Notes: a model not told the origin generated them from the sequence alone. Positions 36,637-46,037 are shown, counted from the stretch's first letter. The stretch: 62,744 bases of DNA from an uncultured Colwellia sp. (GCA_913063325.1 CAJXYE010000023.1:1-62744); one strand, 5' to 3'. Program-made: numbers and translations.

Positions 36637-37119
36637 TTAAATATTCGCTGGCTTTTGGCCAACTTTAAAAGAGCCATTACTGGTAAATTGCACCGCTTGC
36701 TGACGCTTTTTACCCAACAAAATAGGACCATCATCCATAAACAAGAAATTTTTCCAACAGCGTTGAAATGTTATCCAAGTTGTTTCTATTACATTGTCTC
36801 GTGAACTGCAGTAGTAAACGACAGTATTTTGATCCCAGTCTAAATGGTTTTTGATTAACTCAGGCAGAGATTCATCATTACTATCCCATAGACCTTCCCA
36901 CTTTCCTTGCTCTAACCAATTATTTTTATCTGCAGGCCAATCGCCTTTTTTGAAAAAGTCTGGATGGTCTACTTGGCGAGAAATAAAAGTATCCCATACG
37001 ATATTTGCTCGCTCAATACTCATGGGCTTGATTTTGGCTAAATCTTTATCTGTTATGGGCAAGCTTTTATGCTTAAAAATCCAAGCATTCTTTAAACTTT
37101 CTAACGGTAGGTAATTCAT
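36637..37119 (-). CDS. DUF2947-like cytoplasmic protein
   Basis: A 160-residue soluble protein. It has no signal peptide or membrane segment and is rich in Trp, including WIFKHKSLPIT near the start and WDTFISRQ, WPADKNNWLEQGKWEGLWD and TTWITFQRCWKNFLF later. This pattern matches my memory of DUF2947 proteins of Vibrio and Alteromonadales; the assignment is not searched. Function unknown. It may be co-transcribed with rlmF. Confidence 0.65.
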   Translation of the reverse strand: MNYLPLESLKNAWIFKHKSLPITDKDLAKIKPMSIERANIVWDTFISRQVDHPDFFKKGDWPADKNNWLEQGKWEGLWDSNDESLPELIKNHLDWDQNTVVYYCSSRDNVIETTWITFQRCWKNFLFMDDGPILLGKKRQQAVQFTSNGSFKVGQKPANI

Positions 37120-37305
37120 TCATATTGCTCAAAAGGGAAAACAACTTAATTATACCCAGCAATGGCAAAATACAAAAGCGCTACTTATCGTTATACAAGA
37201 CTAATCATGACATCGTAAGAAATAGATAAGAAGGATATTTTTCAAAATAACATGCAAGGGAAGTGTAAGTAACCTAACAGAAAAGAGCGAGCTCGCTATC
37301 TTTAT

Positions 37306-37662
37306 TTATTGTTGATTAGCGGAATCTTGCTCGTTCTTATTTGCGATTCTATAAGCATCGAAAGCTGCAATACCCCATATAAGAAGCAGTAAATAACCAA
37401 TGATCGTCAGATTAGGATTTTCTAACGCCCCGTTATTAACCAATGCTTCACGAATTACGGAAATCTCCATTGGAATTTCACCTTGAATTATGCTCTCAAT
37501 GACCTGCTGTGTTTTATTATGTATATCTTTAATTAAACCTAAGAGCAAATAGGTAAAGCTAATAATAAAACCTGCTGCAATAGCATATTTTTTTAATACT
37601 AAGTGCCCAACACCGGGGAAGACTAATAGGGATAATAGGGTTACTTTAGTGGATTTTTTCAT
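37306..37662 (-). CDS. Small membrane protein with TM2/DUF5683-like start
   Basis: A 118-residue protein with an N-terminal helix pair, LLSLLVFPGVGHLVLKKYAIAAGFIISFTYLLLGLI (about residues 10-45), a soluble loop of about 35 residues, and a third helix IIGYLLLLIWGIAAFDAYRI. The PGxGH-x6-Y-x3-G pattern resembles the TM2 or DUF5683 hairpin found in many small bacterial membrane proteins. Function is unknown; it stands alone between gene-poor flanks. Confidence 0.6.
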   Translation of the reverse strand: MKKSTKVTLLSLLVFPGVGHLVLKKYAIAAGFIISFTYLLLGLIKDIHNKTQQVIESIIQGEIPMEISVIREALVNNGALENPNLTIIGYLLLLIWGIAAFDAYRIANKNEQDSANQQ

Positions 37663-38060
37663 GTGGTGATCGCAGATGATTTTATCGAAGATAATACCAT
37701 CTTATCCTGATAAATTAAATTAGGCTAATAGAAATATCACCGTATGGTTTTGTCGCAATATTTATAAAGTTTGATCTTAAAATTAACCTAACCTTAATAA
37801 TAAAACAGCTGTTTTAATGCCGAATAAATAAATGTATACTCGGATTTAAAGTAAATTTACATTATCTCCATTAAAATTATTCCAATAAACTCAGGTGGTT
37901 GCGATAGCAATGAAACTCATTAATATCGGTACTCTTAGAGCAATTATAAATAAGACTTGATGTGACAATACATATGTTAAATTAAAGTAACAATAAATTA
38001 ACGCTTGTGTAATTTATGTTCAAATGATATTTTTTAACTAAATAATAATAAGGAGCGGTT
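37663..38060. other. Divergent promoter interval with a 16-base palindrome
   Basis: A 398-base AT-rich region between divergent genes with no ORF of note. It holds the palindrome at 37801-37816 and the AAGGAG ribosome binding site of the Sel1 gene at its right end. Confidence 0.5.
37801..37816. promoter_or_regulatory. Perfect palindrome TAAAACAGCTGTTTTA
   Basis: A 16-base perfect dyad between divergent genes, the size of a dimeric regulator site. It is 139 bases from the left gene start and 245 from the right. No known regulator consensus was matched. Confidence 0.4.
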
Positions 38061-39113
38061 ATGTCACAAGCAGCAATTCGCCAATATAATGAGGAAGATG
38101 AACATTTGCTTAATGCAAAAGTTGATCAAGAGCTTGAGTCAAAAGAAGGATCTGAAGAAGCGGCAACGGCTAATTCTCCAACCGCTGATAATGCTCAAAA
38201 AGAACCCTATTATCATTACACCATAGATACCAAGGATCCAGATCCTTGGTTAATCATCCATAAAACTAAGATAATCGCTCTTGTTATTTTCGCTGTAACT
38301 GCTGTCGCGGGTAGTCTTTTCTATAAAGATATCAAATCAAATGAACAAACAAATGCAATAGTCGCCGCTCCACAACTAAATGATCTGTATTATGTTGATT
38401 TCCGTGTTATTAAAGATAATCTTCGCCCAGCCGAAAAATTCCGCATGGCGAAAGTTACTGATATTACCGGTGATGTTGTAACGATTAACTTTAGTAGTTA
38501 TTTTTATCTACAAGAGCATGAATTGAATGAAGCCATTCGTTATGCACAGCTAAGGTACGAAAAGTTTTTCCAAGAAAAGCGTCATAATTACAAAATCACT
38601 GAATTACAAAGCCTGATTGAGTCAGGGGCTATCGTATTAGCACGTAGACCTGTAGGTGATATGCTTGATGGTAACGTTGTAGTTCCCGATTCTCATTTTG
38701 AATCAAGCTCTGTATTTATTCCCGGTAAAAAAGAGAATTTTGCAGGTTTAGAGTACTTAAAACTTGATAACAATAGTGACAAAGCAGAACTTGCCTTAGA
38801 AAAGTTTGAAGAGTCAGCTGATTTAGGTTTTGCTAAAGGACAAGTAAACCTTGCTCAAATGTATCTTAACGGGACTGCAGTAGAGAAAGACTTACATGAA
38901 TCTCTAGTATGGCTTAAGCAAGCATCTCTGCAAGCTTATGAACCTGCGATATTGAAATATTCGATAGTTTGTCAACAAGTTGAAAGCTGTACAGTAGAAG
39001 ATTTTTACCAAGAGCTTGTTAAAGCAGGGGTGAATATTGAATTTACCAAACAAGCTAATGTTCGAGCAACAACAAAAGCGTTTGAAAGAGCACTAGAAGA
39101 AGCTAAGAAGTAA
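38061..39113 (+). CDS. Single-pass membrane protein with Sel1-like repeats
   Basis: A 350-residue protein. The acidic cytoplasmic N-terminus (about residues 1-72) is followed by one transmembrane helix (IIALVIFAVTAVAGSLFY). A periplasmic part follows with no recognised domain until Sel1/TPR-like repeats near residues 240-300: ALEKFEESADLGFAKGQVNLAQMYLNGTAVEKDLHESLVWLKQAS. AAGGAG lies before the ATG. Sel1 repeats usually mediate protein contacts. The neighbours give no clue to its partner. A strong terminator follows. Confidence 0.75.
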   Translation: MSQAAIRQYNEEDEHLLNAKVDQELESKEGSEEAATANSPTADNAQKEPYYHYTIDTKDPDPWLIIHKTKIIALVIFAVTAVAGSLFYKDIKSNEQTNAIVAAPQLNDLYYVDFRVIKDNLRPAEKFRMAKVTDITGDVVTINFSSYFYLQEHELNEAIRYAQLRYEKFFQEKRHNYKITELQSLIESGAIVLARRPVGDMLDGNVVVPDSHFESSSVFIPGKKENFAGLEYLKLDNNSDKAELALEKFEESADLGFAKGQVNLAQMYLNGTAVEKDLHESLVWLKQASLQAYEPAILKYSIVCQQVESCTVEDFYQELVKAGVNIEFTKQANVRATTKAFERALEEAKK

Positions 39114-39141
39114 CAATTCCCTAGCAATGACGTTAGAGTAT

Positions 39142-39171
39142 AAAAGGCTTAAATTTGTTTAAGCCTTTTTT
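39142..39171. terminator. Bidirectional terminator between the Sel1 gene and dinG
   Basis: AAAAGGCTTAAA and TTTAAGCCTTTTTT form a strong stem with a four-base loop. A and T runs on both sides allow use by either converging transcript. Confidence 0.85.
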
Positions 39172-39224
39172 GTATTCGCTGATCCATACTAGACTGGCAC
39201 ACCCTAATGTAACTCTATTCCTTA

Positions 39225-41363
39225 TTATTTCTCGAACACTCGCTCAAAAGGTGGAAGTGAATCGAGTAACTGTTTACCATAACGCTTAGTGACTACGCGT
39301 TTATCTAACAAGGTTATAATGCCTTTATCCTTTTCATTACGTAATAACCTTCCGCAGGCTTGCACCAATTTTTTTGATGTATCAGGTACAGAGAGTGTCA
39401 TAAAAGGATTGCCACCTTTTGCAGTAACATATTCTGCCTGTGCTTGTTCAACGGGAGAGGTTGGTACTGAAAAGGGTAACTTGGTAATGATTAAGTTATT
39501 CAGGTAATCGCCAGGTAAGTCGAGTCCTTCAGAGAAACTTTGCGTGCCAAAAATAATACTTATCTGATCATTATCACAACGTTTTTTATGTTGTTCTATT
39601 ATTTGTTGTCGTGATAACTCACCTTGAACCATGATTTCAAGTTTATGGTCATCTCTTAATGCTTGTGCAACCTTATTCATCTGCCAATAGGAAGAAAATA
39701 GTACTAAGCTTGCACTGCCTTGTTTGAGGTATTTAGGCAGTTTCGTAATAACTTCATCGGTAAAAGCTGGGGCACTCGCTTCATTATCCATATTTGCTAT
39801 AACTAACTGCGCGTTATTTTGATAATCAAAAGGCGAGTCGACTTGTTGGTATTGGCTATCATCATTATTTTTTAAACCCACTTGGAATCGAAAGTGATCA
39901 AAAGAGTTCAATGCCCGTAATGTGGCAGAGCAAAGCACGGCGCCTTCACATTGACTCCACAACATATTCTCCAAGGTAAAACCAACTTCAATAGGCGATG
40001 CACTTAACAGATAATCCTGACGTTTGGCAGTGATATTTTCCAACCAACGGGCCATTGGAGCACCTTTGTCACTGTCTGTTTTGGCATACATAAACCAAAG
40101 TGCTTGTAAATTCTCTAAACGTTGTAACATAAAACCAGCTTCTGCAAGTAACGGCTCTGCGACATACATTTGTGTATCACCATCTTTTACCGACTCAATA
40201 AGCCCGTTATAGAGTTTATTTAAATGTGATAACGATTTTTTACTCAGGCTTTGTAAATCTTCAGCCCAGTTTTTTAACGTTTCAGGAATGATGCCATTTT
40301 CAAAGCGGTAGACCTGGTCATCACTTTTCGATTTGTTGGTAAAGTTATTATTTTTATGGCTTGATTCACTCTCTAAAAAATAAACATTGGCATTGGCTTC
40401 AATGAAGTTAAGCACTTTTTGCATTTCCATCAACAAATCTTGGCAATCATCACCAAGCTTTAATGCCGGAGAGATAGTATTATTTGATTTAATTAATCTC
40501 GCCATTTTATCGCCGGTATCTCTGAGCTTATTTAGCCATTCAATCGAGCCTTTCAACGTTATACTGGCACTGGAAAAATCGCGTGTTACTTTGGGCAGGT
40601 GGTGCGCCTCGTCAATAATATAAAAAGTATCCTCAGGTGAAGAGAGTATTCTGCCACCACCTAACTCTAAATCAGCCAATAACAAACTATGGTTAACCAC
40701 TAAGACATGAGCCTTATCCATTGTTTCTCGTGCTTTATGAAAGGGGCAATGAGTATGTTCAGACAAGTTTTTTAAACAGCTGTGTTTGTCACTTTGTACT
40801 TGATGCCAAATATGCTGAGGTAAGTGAGTTTCCCAAGAGTCTATATCGCCTAACCAAGTGCCATCAAGTAATGCCTTGTGCATTTTATTGAGGGTTCTTA
40901 TATCTTTTGCATCAGGTTTCTCAGCAAAGGTAAATCCGGCTTGTGCTGGTTCATTATCTGAGCCTGTCGTTACTGCTAAGGTGAGTTTTTGGCGACAAAC
41001 ATAACGCTGTCTGCCTTTTACTAAGGTAAAGTCGAAATCTATGCCAGCATACTTTTTAAGAAAGGGTAAATCTTTATCAACGAGCTGTTCTTGCAATGCG
41101 ACAGTAGCCGTTGAAATACATATCTTTTTATCTCTAGCTAGCGCAAGAGGTATAGCGCCAAGACAATAAGCAAGTGATTTACCTGTTCCGGTACCGGCTT
41201 CAATGGTAATTATCTTCCTGTCTTTGTTATATTCACCGGCTAAGGTTTTCGCAATTTCAGCAATAAGTAAGGTTTGCTGCTTACGGGGATTGAAATGTGT
41301 TAAGTTCTCGCCTATGGCCTTATATGCCTGACGGATTGTTTGTTTTAACTTATCAGATAACAT
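39225..41363 (-). CDS. dinG: ATP-dependent DNA helicase DinG
   Basis: A 712-residue XPD-like superfamily 2 helicase, close to E. coli DinG (716). DinG unwinds R-loops and other structures at stalled forks. Visible: Walker A IEAGTGTGKSLAY (about residues 54-66), the DEAH box FYIIDEAHHL, and late helicase motifs with FGTQSFSEGLDLPGD and QACGRLLRNEKDKG. The Fe-S region has RYVCRQKL and then CLKNLSEHTHCPF. E. coli DinG has four cluster cysteines; the third has no Cys counterpart here and the loop is one residue shorter. It diverges from polB across a LexA box, so SOS induction is likely. Confidence 0.92.
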   Translation of the reverse strand: MLSDKLKQTIRQAYKAIGENLTHFNPRKQQTLLIAEIAKTLAGEYNKDRKIITIEAGTGTGKSLAYCLGAIPLALARDKKICISTATVALQEQLVDKDLPFLKKYAGIDFDFTLVKGRQRYVCRQKLTLAVTTGSDNEPAQAGFTFAEKPDAKDIRTLNKMHKALLDGTWLGDIDSWETHLPQHIWHQVQSDKHSCLKNLSEHTHCPFHKARETMDKAHVLVVNHSLLLADLELGGGRILSSPEDTFYIIDEAHHLPKVTRDFSSASITLKGSIEWLNKLRDTGDKMARLIKSNNTISPALKLGDDCQDLLMEMQKVLNFIEANANVYFLESESSHKNNNFTNKSKSDDQVYRFENGIIPETLKNWAEDLQSLSKKSLSHLNKLYNGLIESVKDGDTQMYVAEPLLAEAGFMLQRLENLQALWFMYAKTDSDKGAPMARWLENITAKRQDYLLSASPIEVGFTLENMLWSQCEGAVLCSATLRALNSFDHFRFQVGLKNNDDSQYQQVDSPFDYQNNAQLVIANMDNEASAPAFTDEVITKLPKYLKQGSASLVLFSSYWQMNKVAQALRDDHKLEIMVQGELSRQQIIEQHKKRCDNDQISIIFGTQSFSEGLDLPGDYLNNLIITKLPFSVPTSPVEQAQAEYVTAKGGNPFMTLSVPDTSKKLVQACGRLLRNEKDKGIITLLDKRVVTKRYGKQLLDSLPPFERVFEK

Positions 41364-41403
41364 TGTTGCTAGTTTCCATAAAACAGGAGATCGGTTACAC
41401 TGC

Positions 41404-41419
41404 TGTATATATTAACAGG
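41404..41419. promoter_or_regulatory. LexA (SOS) box shared by dinG and polB
   Basis: CTGTATATATTAACAG fits the gammaproteobacterial LexA pattern CTG-N10-CAG with the AT-rich centre typical of strong sites. It lies between two divergent genes that are both SOS-regulated in E. coli (dinG and polB/dinA). Confidence 0.9.
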
Positions 41420-41453
41420 TTTGGTCGTCTTGCACGAAAAATTTAACGATAAA

Positions 41454-43919
41454 ATGACAAGTTTTAAGACAACGGGTATACAAAACGGTTTTCTATTAAC
41501 CCGACAAGTGCAAGATAAGCGCTCAGGGTTAGAAATAACCTTGTGGTTAAGAACTGATGTCGGGCCCGTTAAGCTGGAAATAAAAAATGAGTTAGCGGTA
41601 TTTTTTGTTGAGTTAACACAACTCGATACAGCTTTATCTATCCTAGTAGATCAAAGAATTCCAGTAGAAAAGTATCAAGTTGTTTCATTAAAAACCTTCG
41701 GGCAACAGCAAGTTGCAGCTTTCTACTTTATCAGTATGCGCAATTTCTATCGCGCTAGAGATGCTCTGAGATCTCAAAGAATAAAGTGTTATGAAGATGA
41801 TATTCGACCTGATGATCGATTTTTGATGGAACGTCACATTACTGCGGATATAGATTATTTAGGCAATCATCAGCTATATGATGGTTATCAACTAACGAGC
41901 CAAGTTAAATGCAAAAGAGCTGAAACTAGTAACAAACATCGTTTAACCATGCTTTCTATTGATATAGAATGCTCCATGCAAGGCGAGTTATATTCAATCG
42001 GCTTGTATGCAAATAATGATCAAAATGTATTTAAGCGTGTCTTGATGATAGGCGAGCCGCAGCAAGACACTGAACATTATATTTTCTGGCAAGCGGATGA
42101 AAAGCAGCTTTTAAAACAATTTATCAAAGAAGTAAAACTATTTGATGCCGATATTTTTATTGGCTGGAATGTGATTAATTTTGACTTCCTTCTTCTACAA
42201 AAACGCTGCGATCTTCATGGTATTCTTTTTGCCATAGGCCGTGATGATACTGCCCCATTTTGGCGTAAAAATGCCAATAATGCCGATCAAAATTTTATTG
42301 AAATAGCAGGTCGTGTGGTTTTAGATGGTATCGACTTGCTAAAATCAGCAACGTATAGTTTTTCTAGTTTTTCGTTAGATAATGTCGCCCATACGTTACT
42401 TGGTTTAGGTAAAAAGGTCTCAGATGTTGAAAATCGTGTTCAGGAAATAACGGATAACTTTAATCATAACAAACCGGCTTTAGCGGCTTATAACCTTGAA
42501 GATTGTCGTTTAGTCTGGCTTATTTTTGATAAAACTCAGTTACTTGATTTTGCTCAGCTTCGTGCACAACTTACCGGTTTATCGATTGATAGGGTCGGGG
42601 GCTCAGTTGCTGCCTTTACAAATTTGTATCTACCCAAGTTACATCGCAGTGGTTATATAGCGCCAAACATGGGCGATGGAGAGTCAGGGTTAGTTTCTCC
42701 TGGGGGCTACGTCATGGACTCTATACCTGGTTTGTATAGCAATGTACTTGTTTTAGATTTTAAATCTTTGTATCCAAGTATTATTCGTACTTTTAAAATT
42801 GACCCTATGGGGTTAATTGAAGGATTAAAAACGGTAAATGATCTTCAATTAAACTCAGTAAAAGATAACCTTGAAAACCAGATCAATGATGCTTGTTTGA
42901 GTACCGTTATTAAAGGCTTTGACGGCGCGTATTTTTCACGAGAACAGCATTTTTTACCTAACATAATTGAAACTTTGTGGTCAGAGCGAGATAAAGCAAA
43001 ACAGCAAAAAAATGCGGCTTTATCTCAAGCCATTAAAATTATTATGAATAGCTTTTATGGTGTTTTAGGCTCTACAGGTTGTCGATTTTTTGACCCTAGA
43101 TTGTCAGGTTCAATCACTAAGCGCAGTCATGAAATTTTGAAGAAAACGGGGACTTGGATAGAGGATAGAGGCTATCAAGTCATTTATGGCGATACGGATT
43201 CTATTTTTGTTTCCATCGGCAAGGACAAATCTAAGCAGCAAGCAACGGAAATAGGCATTGAGCTGCAAGGGCTTGTTAACGATAAATGGCGACAAACCTT
43301 GTTACAGGATTTTAATGTTAGTAGCCAGTTAGACATTGAATTTGAAACTCACTTTAGCAAGTTCCTTATGCCGACAATCCGGGGATATAACCTAGCGGGT
43401 GAGAAAAAGAAAATTGGTACTAAAAAGCGATATGCTGGGCTTGTTGATGGAAAGTTAATTTTCAAGGGCTTAGAAACCGTAAGAAGTGACTGGACCGAAT
43501 TGAGTAAGGACTTTCAACAAGAGTTATATCGGATGATATTTAATAATGAACCCGTTAAGGATTACATTATAAAAATCGTTGATGAATTAAGACAGGGTTT
43601 CTATGACGATAAGTTAGTTTATCAGAAAAAAATCAGACGAAAGTTAAGTGATTATGTCAATACACCACCTCATATAAAAGCTGCCTTAATAGCCAATGAT
43701 GAGCTAAGAAAAAGAGGTCTAGACAAACGATATGGGCATAGAAGAACAATACAATACGTTATCACTATCGATGGGGTACAACCCTTAGAATTTAATGGTA
43801 GTAAACTTGATTATGATTTTTATGTGGAAAAACAACTTAAACCCATTGCTGATGATATTCTCCCTTTTATTGAAAGTGATTTTGAATCTATTGCAGGCAA
43901 TCAACTGGGGCTCTTTTAG
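41454..43919 (+). CDS. polB: DNA polymerase II
   Basis: About 821 residues, a family B polymerase colinear with E. coli Pol II (783). It takes part in translesion synthesis and fork restart. The exonuclease domain has MLSIDIECSMQGELYSIGL (Exo I) and FIGWNVINFDFLLLQ (Exo II). The polymerase domain has VLVLDFKSLYPSIIRTFKIDP (motif A), IIMNSFYGVLGSTGCRFFD (motif B) and VIYGDTDSIFV (motif C). The C-terminus ends GNQLGLF, the beta-clamp-binding motif of Pol II. The ATG chosen gives an N-terminus aligning with E. coli Pol II; the frame extends 11 codons further to a TTG that abuts the LexA box and is unlikely to be used. Confidence 0.94.
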   Translation: MTSFKTTGIQNGFLLTRQVQDKRSGLEITLWLRTDVGPVKLEIKNELAVFFVELTQLDTALSILVDQRIPVEKYQVVSLKTFGQQQVAAFYFISMRNFYRARDALRSQRIKCYEDDIRPDDRFLMERHITADIDYLGNHQLYDGYQLTSQVKCKRAETSNKHRLTMLSIDIECSMQGELYSIGLYANNDQNVFKRVLMIGEPQQDTEHYIFWQADEKQLLKQFIKEVKLFDADIFIGWNVINFDFLLLQKRCDLHGILFAIGRDDTAPFWRKNANNADQNFIEIAGRVVLDGIDLLKSATYSFSSFSLDNVAHTLLGLGKKVSDVENRVQEITDNFNHNKPALAAYNLEDCRLVWLIFDKTQLLDFAQLRAQLTGLSIDRVGGSVAAFTNLYLPKLHRSGYIAPNMGDGESGLVSPGGYVMDSIPGLYSNVLVLDFKSLYPSIIRTFKIDPMGLIEGLKTVNDLQLNSVKDNLENQINDACLSTVIKGFDGAYFSREQHFLPNIIETLWSERDKAKQQKNAALSQAIKIIMNSFYGVLGSTGCRFFDPRLSGSITKRSHEILKKTGTWIEDRGYQVIYGDTDSIFVSIGKDKSKQQATEIGIELQGLVNDKWRQTLLQDFNVSSQLDIEFETHFSKFLMPTIRGYNLAGEKKKIGTKKRYAGLVDGKLIFKGLETVRSDWTELSKDFQQELYRMIFNNEPVKDYIIKIVDELRQGFYDDKLVYQKKIRRKLSDYVNTPPHIKAALIANDELRKRGLDKRYGHRRTIQYVITIDGVQPLEFNGSKLDYDFYVEKQLKPIADDILPFIESDFESIAGNQLGLF

Positions 43920-43925
43920 CGAATT

Positions 43926-43952
43926 AAAAAGGGTTAGCTAAAGCCCTTTTAT
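43926..43952. terminator. Terminator after polB
   Basis: AAAAGGG pairs with CCCTTTT around the TTAGCTAAAG loop region. A and T runs on both sides could serve both polB and the converging PEP-CTERM gene. Confidence 0.7.
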
Positions 43953-43982
43953 AAAAAATATATTGAACTAAAGTAAACTAAG

Positions 43983-44360
43983 TTAACATTTATGTTTTGT
44001 GTTAGTTTTTACAAGCTTACGAAATCCTAAGCCTAATATAACGATACTTAGCAAAGCCGCAGTATTCGGCTCCGGTACTTCTACTGGTGGGGTGTTTATT
44101 GGTTGTATGCTGACATCACCGTTGTTATTTTTTACATAACGGATAAGGTCTTCCTTTTTACAACTCCAAGTATCACGACAATCGCCAAAGTCCCTTCGAC
44201 TTACATTCACATCATTTGCTACAATCTCTCCCTTCCCGGTAAAATTAGCAATAGTTACACCTGATCCATTCATTATTGCTTGGTCATATGCCGAGATTTC
44301 ATTTGCATTTGTGGTGGTAACAACAAATGCAAAACTGCAACATAATAGTAATTTTTTCAT
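43983..44360 (-). CDS. Small PEP-CTERM sorting-domain protein
   Basis: A 125-residue exported protein with a signal peptide (KKLLLCCSFAFVVTTTNANE) and a C-terminal PEP-CTERM signal: VPEPNTAALLSIVILGLGF followed by the basic tail RKLVKTNTKHKC. The mature part is only about 75 residues and contains CRDTWSC, a possible disulfide. It ends in Cys after the basic tail, which is unusual. A near-perfect GGAGG ribosome binding site precedes the ATG. Its export and sorting would use the same exosortase system as the protein near position 4000, 40 kb away. Confidence 0.85.
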   Translation of the reverse strand: MKKLLLCCSFAFVVTTTNANEISAYDQAIMNGSGVTIANFTGKGEIVANDVNVSRRDFGDCRDTWSCKKEDLIRYVKNNNGDVSIQPINTPPVEVPEPNTAALLSIVILGLGFRKLVKTNTKHKC

Positions 44361-44639
44361 TTATTCCTCCAAAAATTTATTGGAGTCTAGATTATCTTAA
44401 TCAACAAATACCGGCTGTTCAATCAGCTCCAACCTATGTGCAAAGTGCGCCAATACGATAAACCTGCAGCTTTGATATTCAATAATGTACTGATTTATGC
44501 TTATTTATTTTAAATGTGAAGAACAAAGCCTAGCCACTGAAGCAGATTCAGGTTATAAATACTTTATACCTATTTTAGATGGCTAGATAGCTGAAAGCGA
44601 TTGCTGTGAGTAAAGGCAACCTTCTTATTGAGAATTGAT
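44361..44639. other. Divergent interval between PEP-CTERM gene and metC
   Basis: No gene was seen. A sequence TTGGCGCACTTTGCA (minus strand) superficially resembles a sigma-54 promoter but the GG to GC spacing is two bases too short. Confidence 0.4.
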
Positions 44640-45821
44640 ATGAAACAAGATACAAAGATTGTAAATGCAGGACGTAGTGCAAAGTGGACTAATGGTGTTG
44701 TTAATCCTGCGGTCACTCGAGCATCTACGGTAGTTTTTAATACGGTAGCTGAAATGAATAATGCCGTTGCCAACCGTCATAACCAAACCATGGTTTATGG
44801 GCGTCGGGGAACAACCACATCTTTTGCTTTTAGTGATGCGATGACCGAGTTAGAAGGTGGCGCTGGGTGCGCCTTGTATCCATCAGGTACCGCAGCAATA
44901 ACCAATGCTATTTTGGCATTTGTTAAGCAGGGCGATCATATCTTAATGGTTGATACTGCTTATGAGCCAACACGTGACTATTGCGATAAAATATTAGCAA
45001 AAATGGGCGTTAGTACTACCTATTATGATCCTATGCTTGGGGCTGATATTGAAGGCTTGATTCAAGAGAATACTTGTTTAATTTTCTTAGAATCACCGGG
45101 CTCTATCACGATGGAAGTTCAAGATGTTCCAACGATAAGCGCGATTGCTCATAAACATGATTGTATTGTGATGCTTGATAATACCTGGGGCGCGGGTATT
45201 AACTTTAAACCTTTCGACTATGGCGTTGATGTTAGCGTACAAGCGGCAACTAAGTATATAGTGGGTCATTCTGATGTAATGCTTGGCACGGCGACTGCGG
45301 TGGAAAAATATTGGCCACAACTACGTGATTACAGTTATTTAATGGGGCAATGTACCTCTCCAGATGATTTATATTTAGCATTGCGTGGTATCCGTACTTT
45401 AGGTGTGAGATTAAAGCAGCATCAGCAAAGTGCAATGAAAGTTGCGCAGTGGTTACAGTCTCGTCCAGAAGTGGCTAAAATATTACATCCTGCGTTTGAG
45501 TCTTGTCCTGGGCATGAATTTTTCCAACGAGACTTTGAAGGCTCAAATGGTTTATTCTCATTTGTGCTTAACTGCGGAAATAAAGCAGCATTAACAGAAT
45601 TTTTAGATGGTTTACATCACTTTAAGATGGGGTATTCATGGGGTGGATTTGAAAGTTTGATTTTAGGTATTACCAATGTAAACGCTATTAGAAGTGCCAC
45701 TACTTTTGATTGTGAGTACCCGTTAATTCGCCTTCATATTGGCTTAGAAGATGTTGATGATTTAATTGAAGATTTATCGAAAGGCTTTGACCGCTTTAAT
45801 CAAATACTTGATAAATCATAA
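44640..45821 (+). CDS. metC: Cystathionine beta-lyase MetC
   Basis: A 393-residue PLP enzyme that cleaves cystathionine to homocysteine, pyruvate and ammonia in methionine synthesis. It follows E. coli MetC closely: IVNAGRSAKWTNGVVNPAV at the start, VYGRRGTTTSFAF, LEGGAGCALYPSGTAAI, LESPGSITMEVQDVP, MLDNTWGAGI, and QAATKYIVGHSDVMLG containing the PLP lysine, then SWGGFESL and LIRLHIGLEDVDDLI near the end. The ATG at 44640 matches MetC starts; the frame extends four codons upstream to a TTG. The gene appears monocistronic. Confidence 0.95.
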   Translation: MKQDTKIVNAGRSAKWTNGVVNPAVTRASTVVFNTVAEMNNAVANRHNQTMVYGRRGTTTSFAFSDAMTELEGGAGCALYPSGTAAITNAILAFVKQGDHILMVDTAYEPTRDYCDKILAKMGVSTTYYDPMLGADIEGLIQENTCLIFLESPGSITMEVQDVPTISAIAHKHDCIVMLDNTWGAGINFKPFDYGVDVSVQAATKYIVGHSDVMLGTATAVEKYWPQLRDYSYLMGQCTSPDDLYLALRGIRTLGVRLKQHQQSAMKVAQWLQSRPEVAKILHPAFESCPGHEFFQRDFEGSNGLFSFVLNCGNKAALTEFLDGLHHFKMGYSWGGFESLILGITNVNAIRSATTFDCEYPLIRLHIGLEDVDDLIEDLSKGFDRFNQILDKS

Positions 45822-45851
45822 GCGATAAAAATCGTTATCAGTCTTTATTAA

Positions 45852-45884
45852 TCTAGCTAAGCACTGTTACTGTGCTTAGCTAGA
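45852..45884 (+). terminator. Strong hairpin after metC
   Basis: TCTAGCTAAGCAC and GTGCTTAGCTAGA are perfect 13-base complements with a seven-base loop, 30 bases after the metC stop. No T-run follows directly, so it may act as an mRNA-stabilising or Rho-assisted end rather than a classical terminator. Confidence 0.55.
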
Positions 45885-46037
45885 CTCTGTTTAGTTATTT
45901 ATATTAATGCGCCAGATCACATCAACGAGTTGATCCATGGTTAATATGCCAACCTTACTTCTTCTATAAAATCAAAGGTTGTGAGTAGCTAGGGAAAATA
46001 TACGCCATAAATTTGCTTTTTCTGTTTCTTCACTCGG

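Noticed and set aside
44430..44450. Sigma-54-like promoter before the small PEP-CTERM gene
   Set aside because: TTGGCGCACTTTGCA has GG and GC elements only eight bases apart instead of ten.
45896..45967. Minus-strand frame reading KVGILTMDQLVDVIWRI, reminiscent of a CBS-type protein end
   Set aside because: Only about 25 residues with no start; resemblance is too short to call a gene fragment with confidence.
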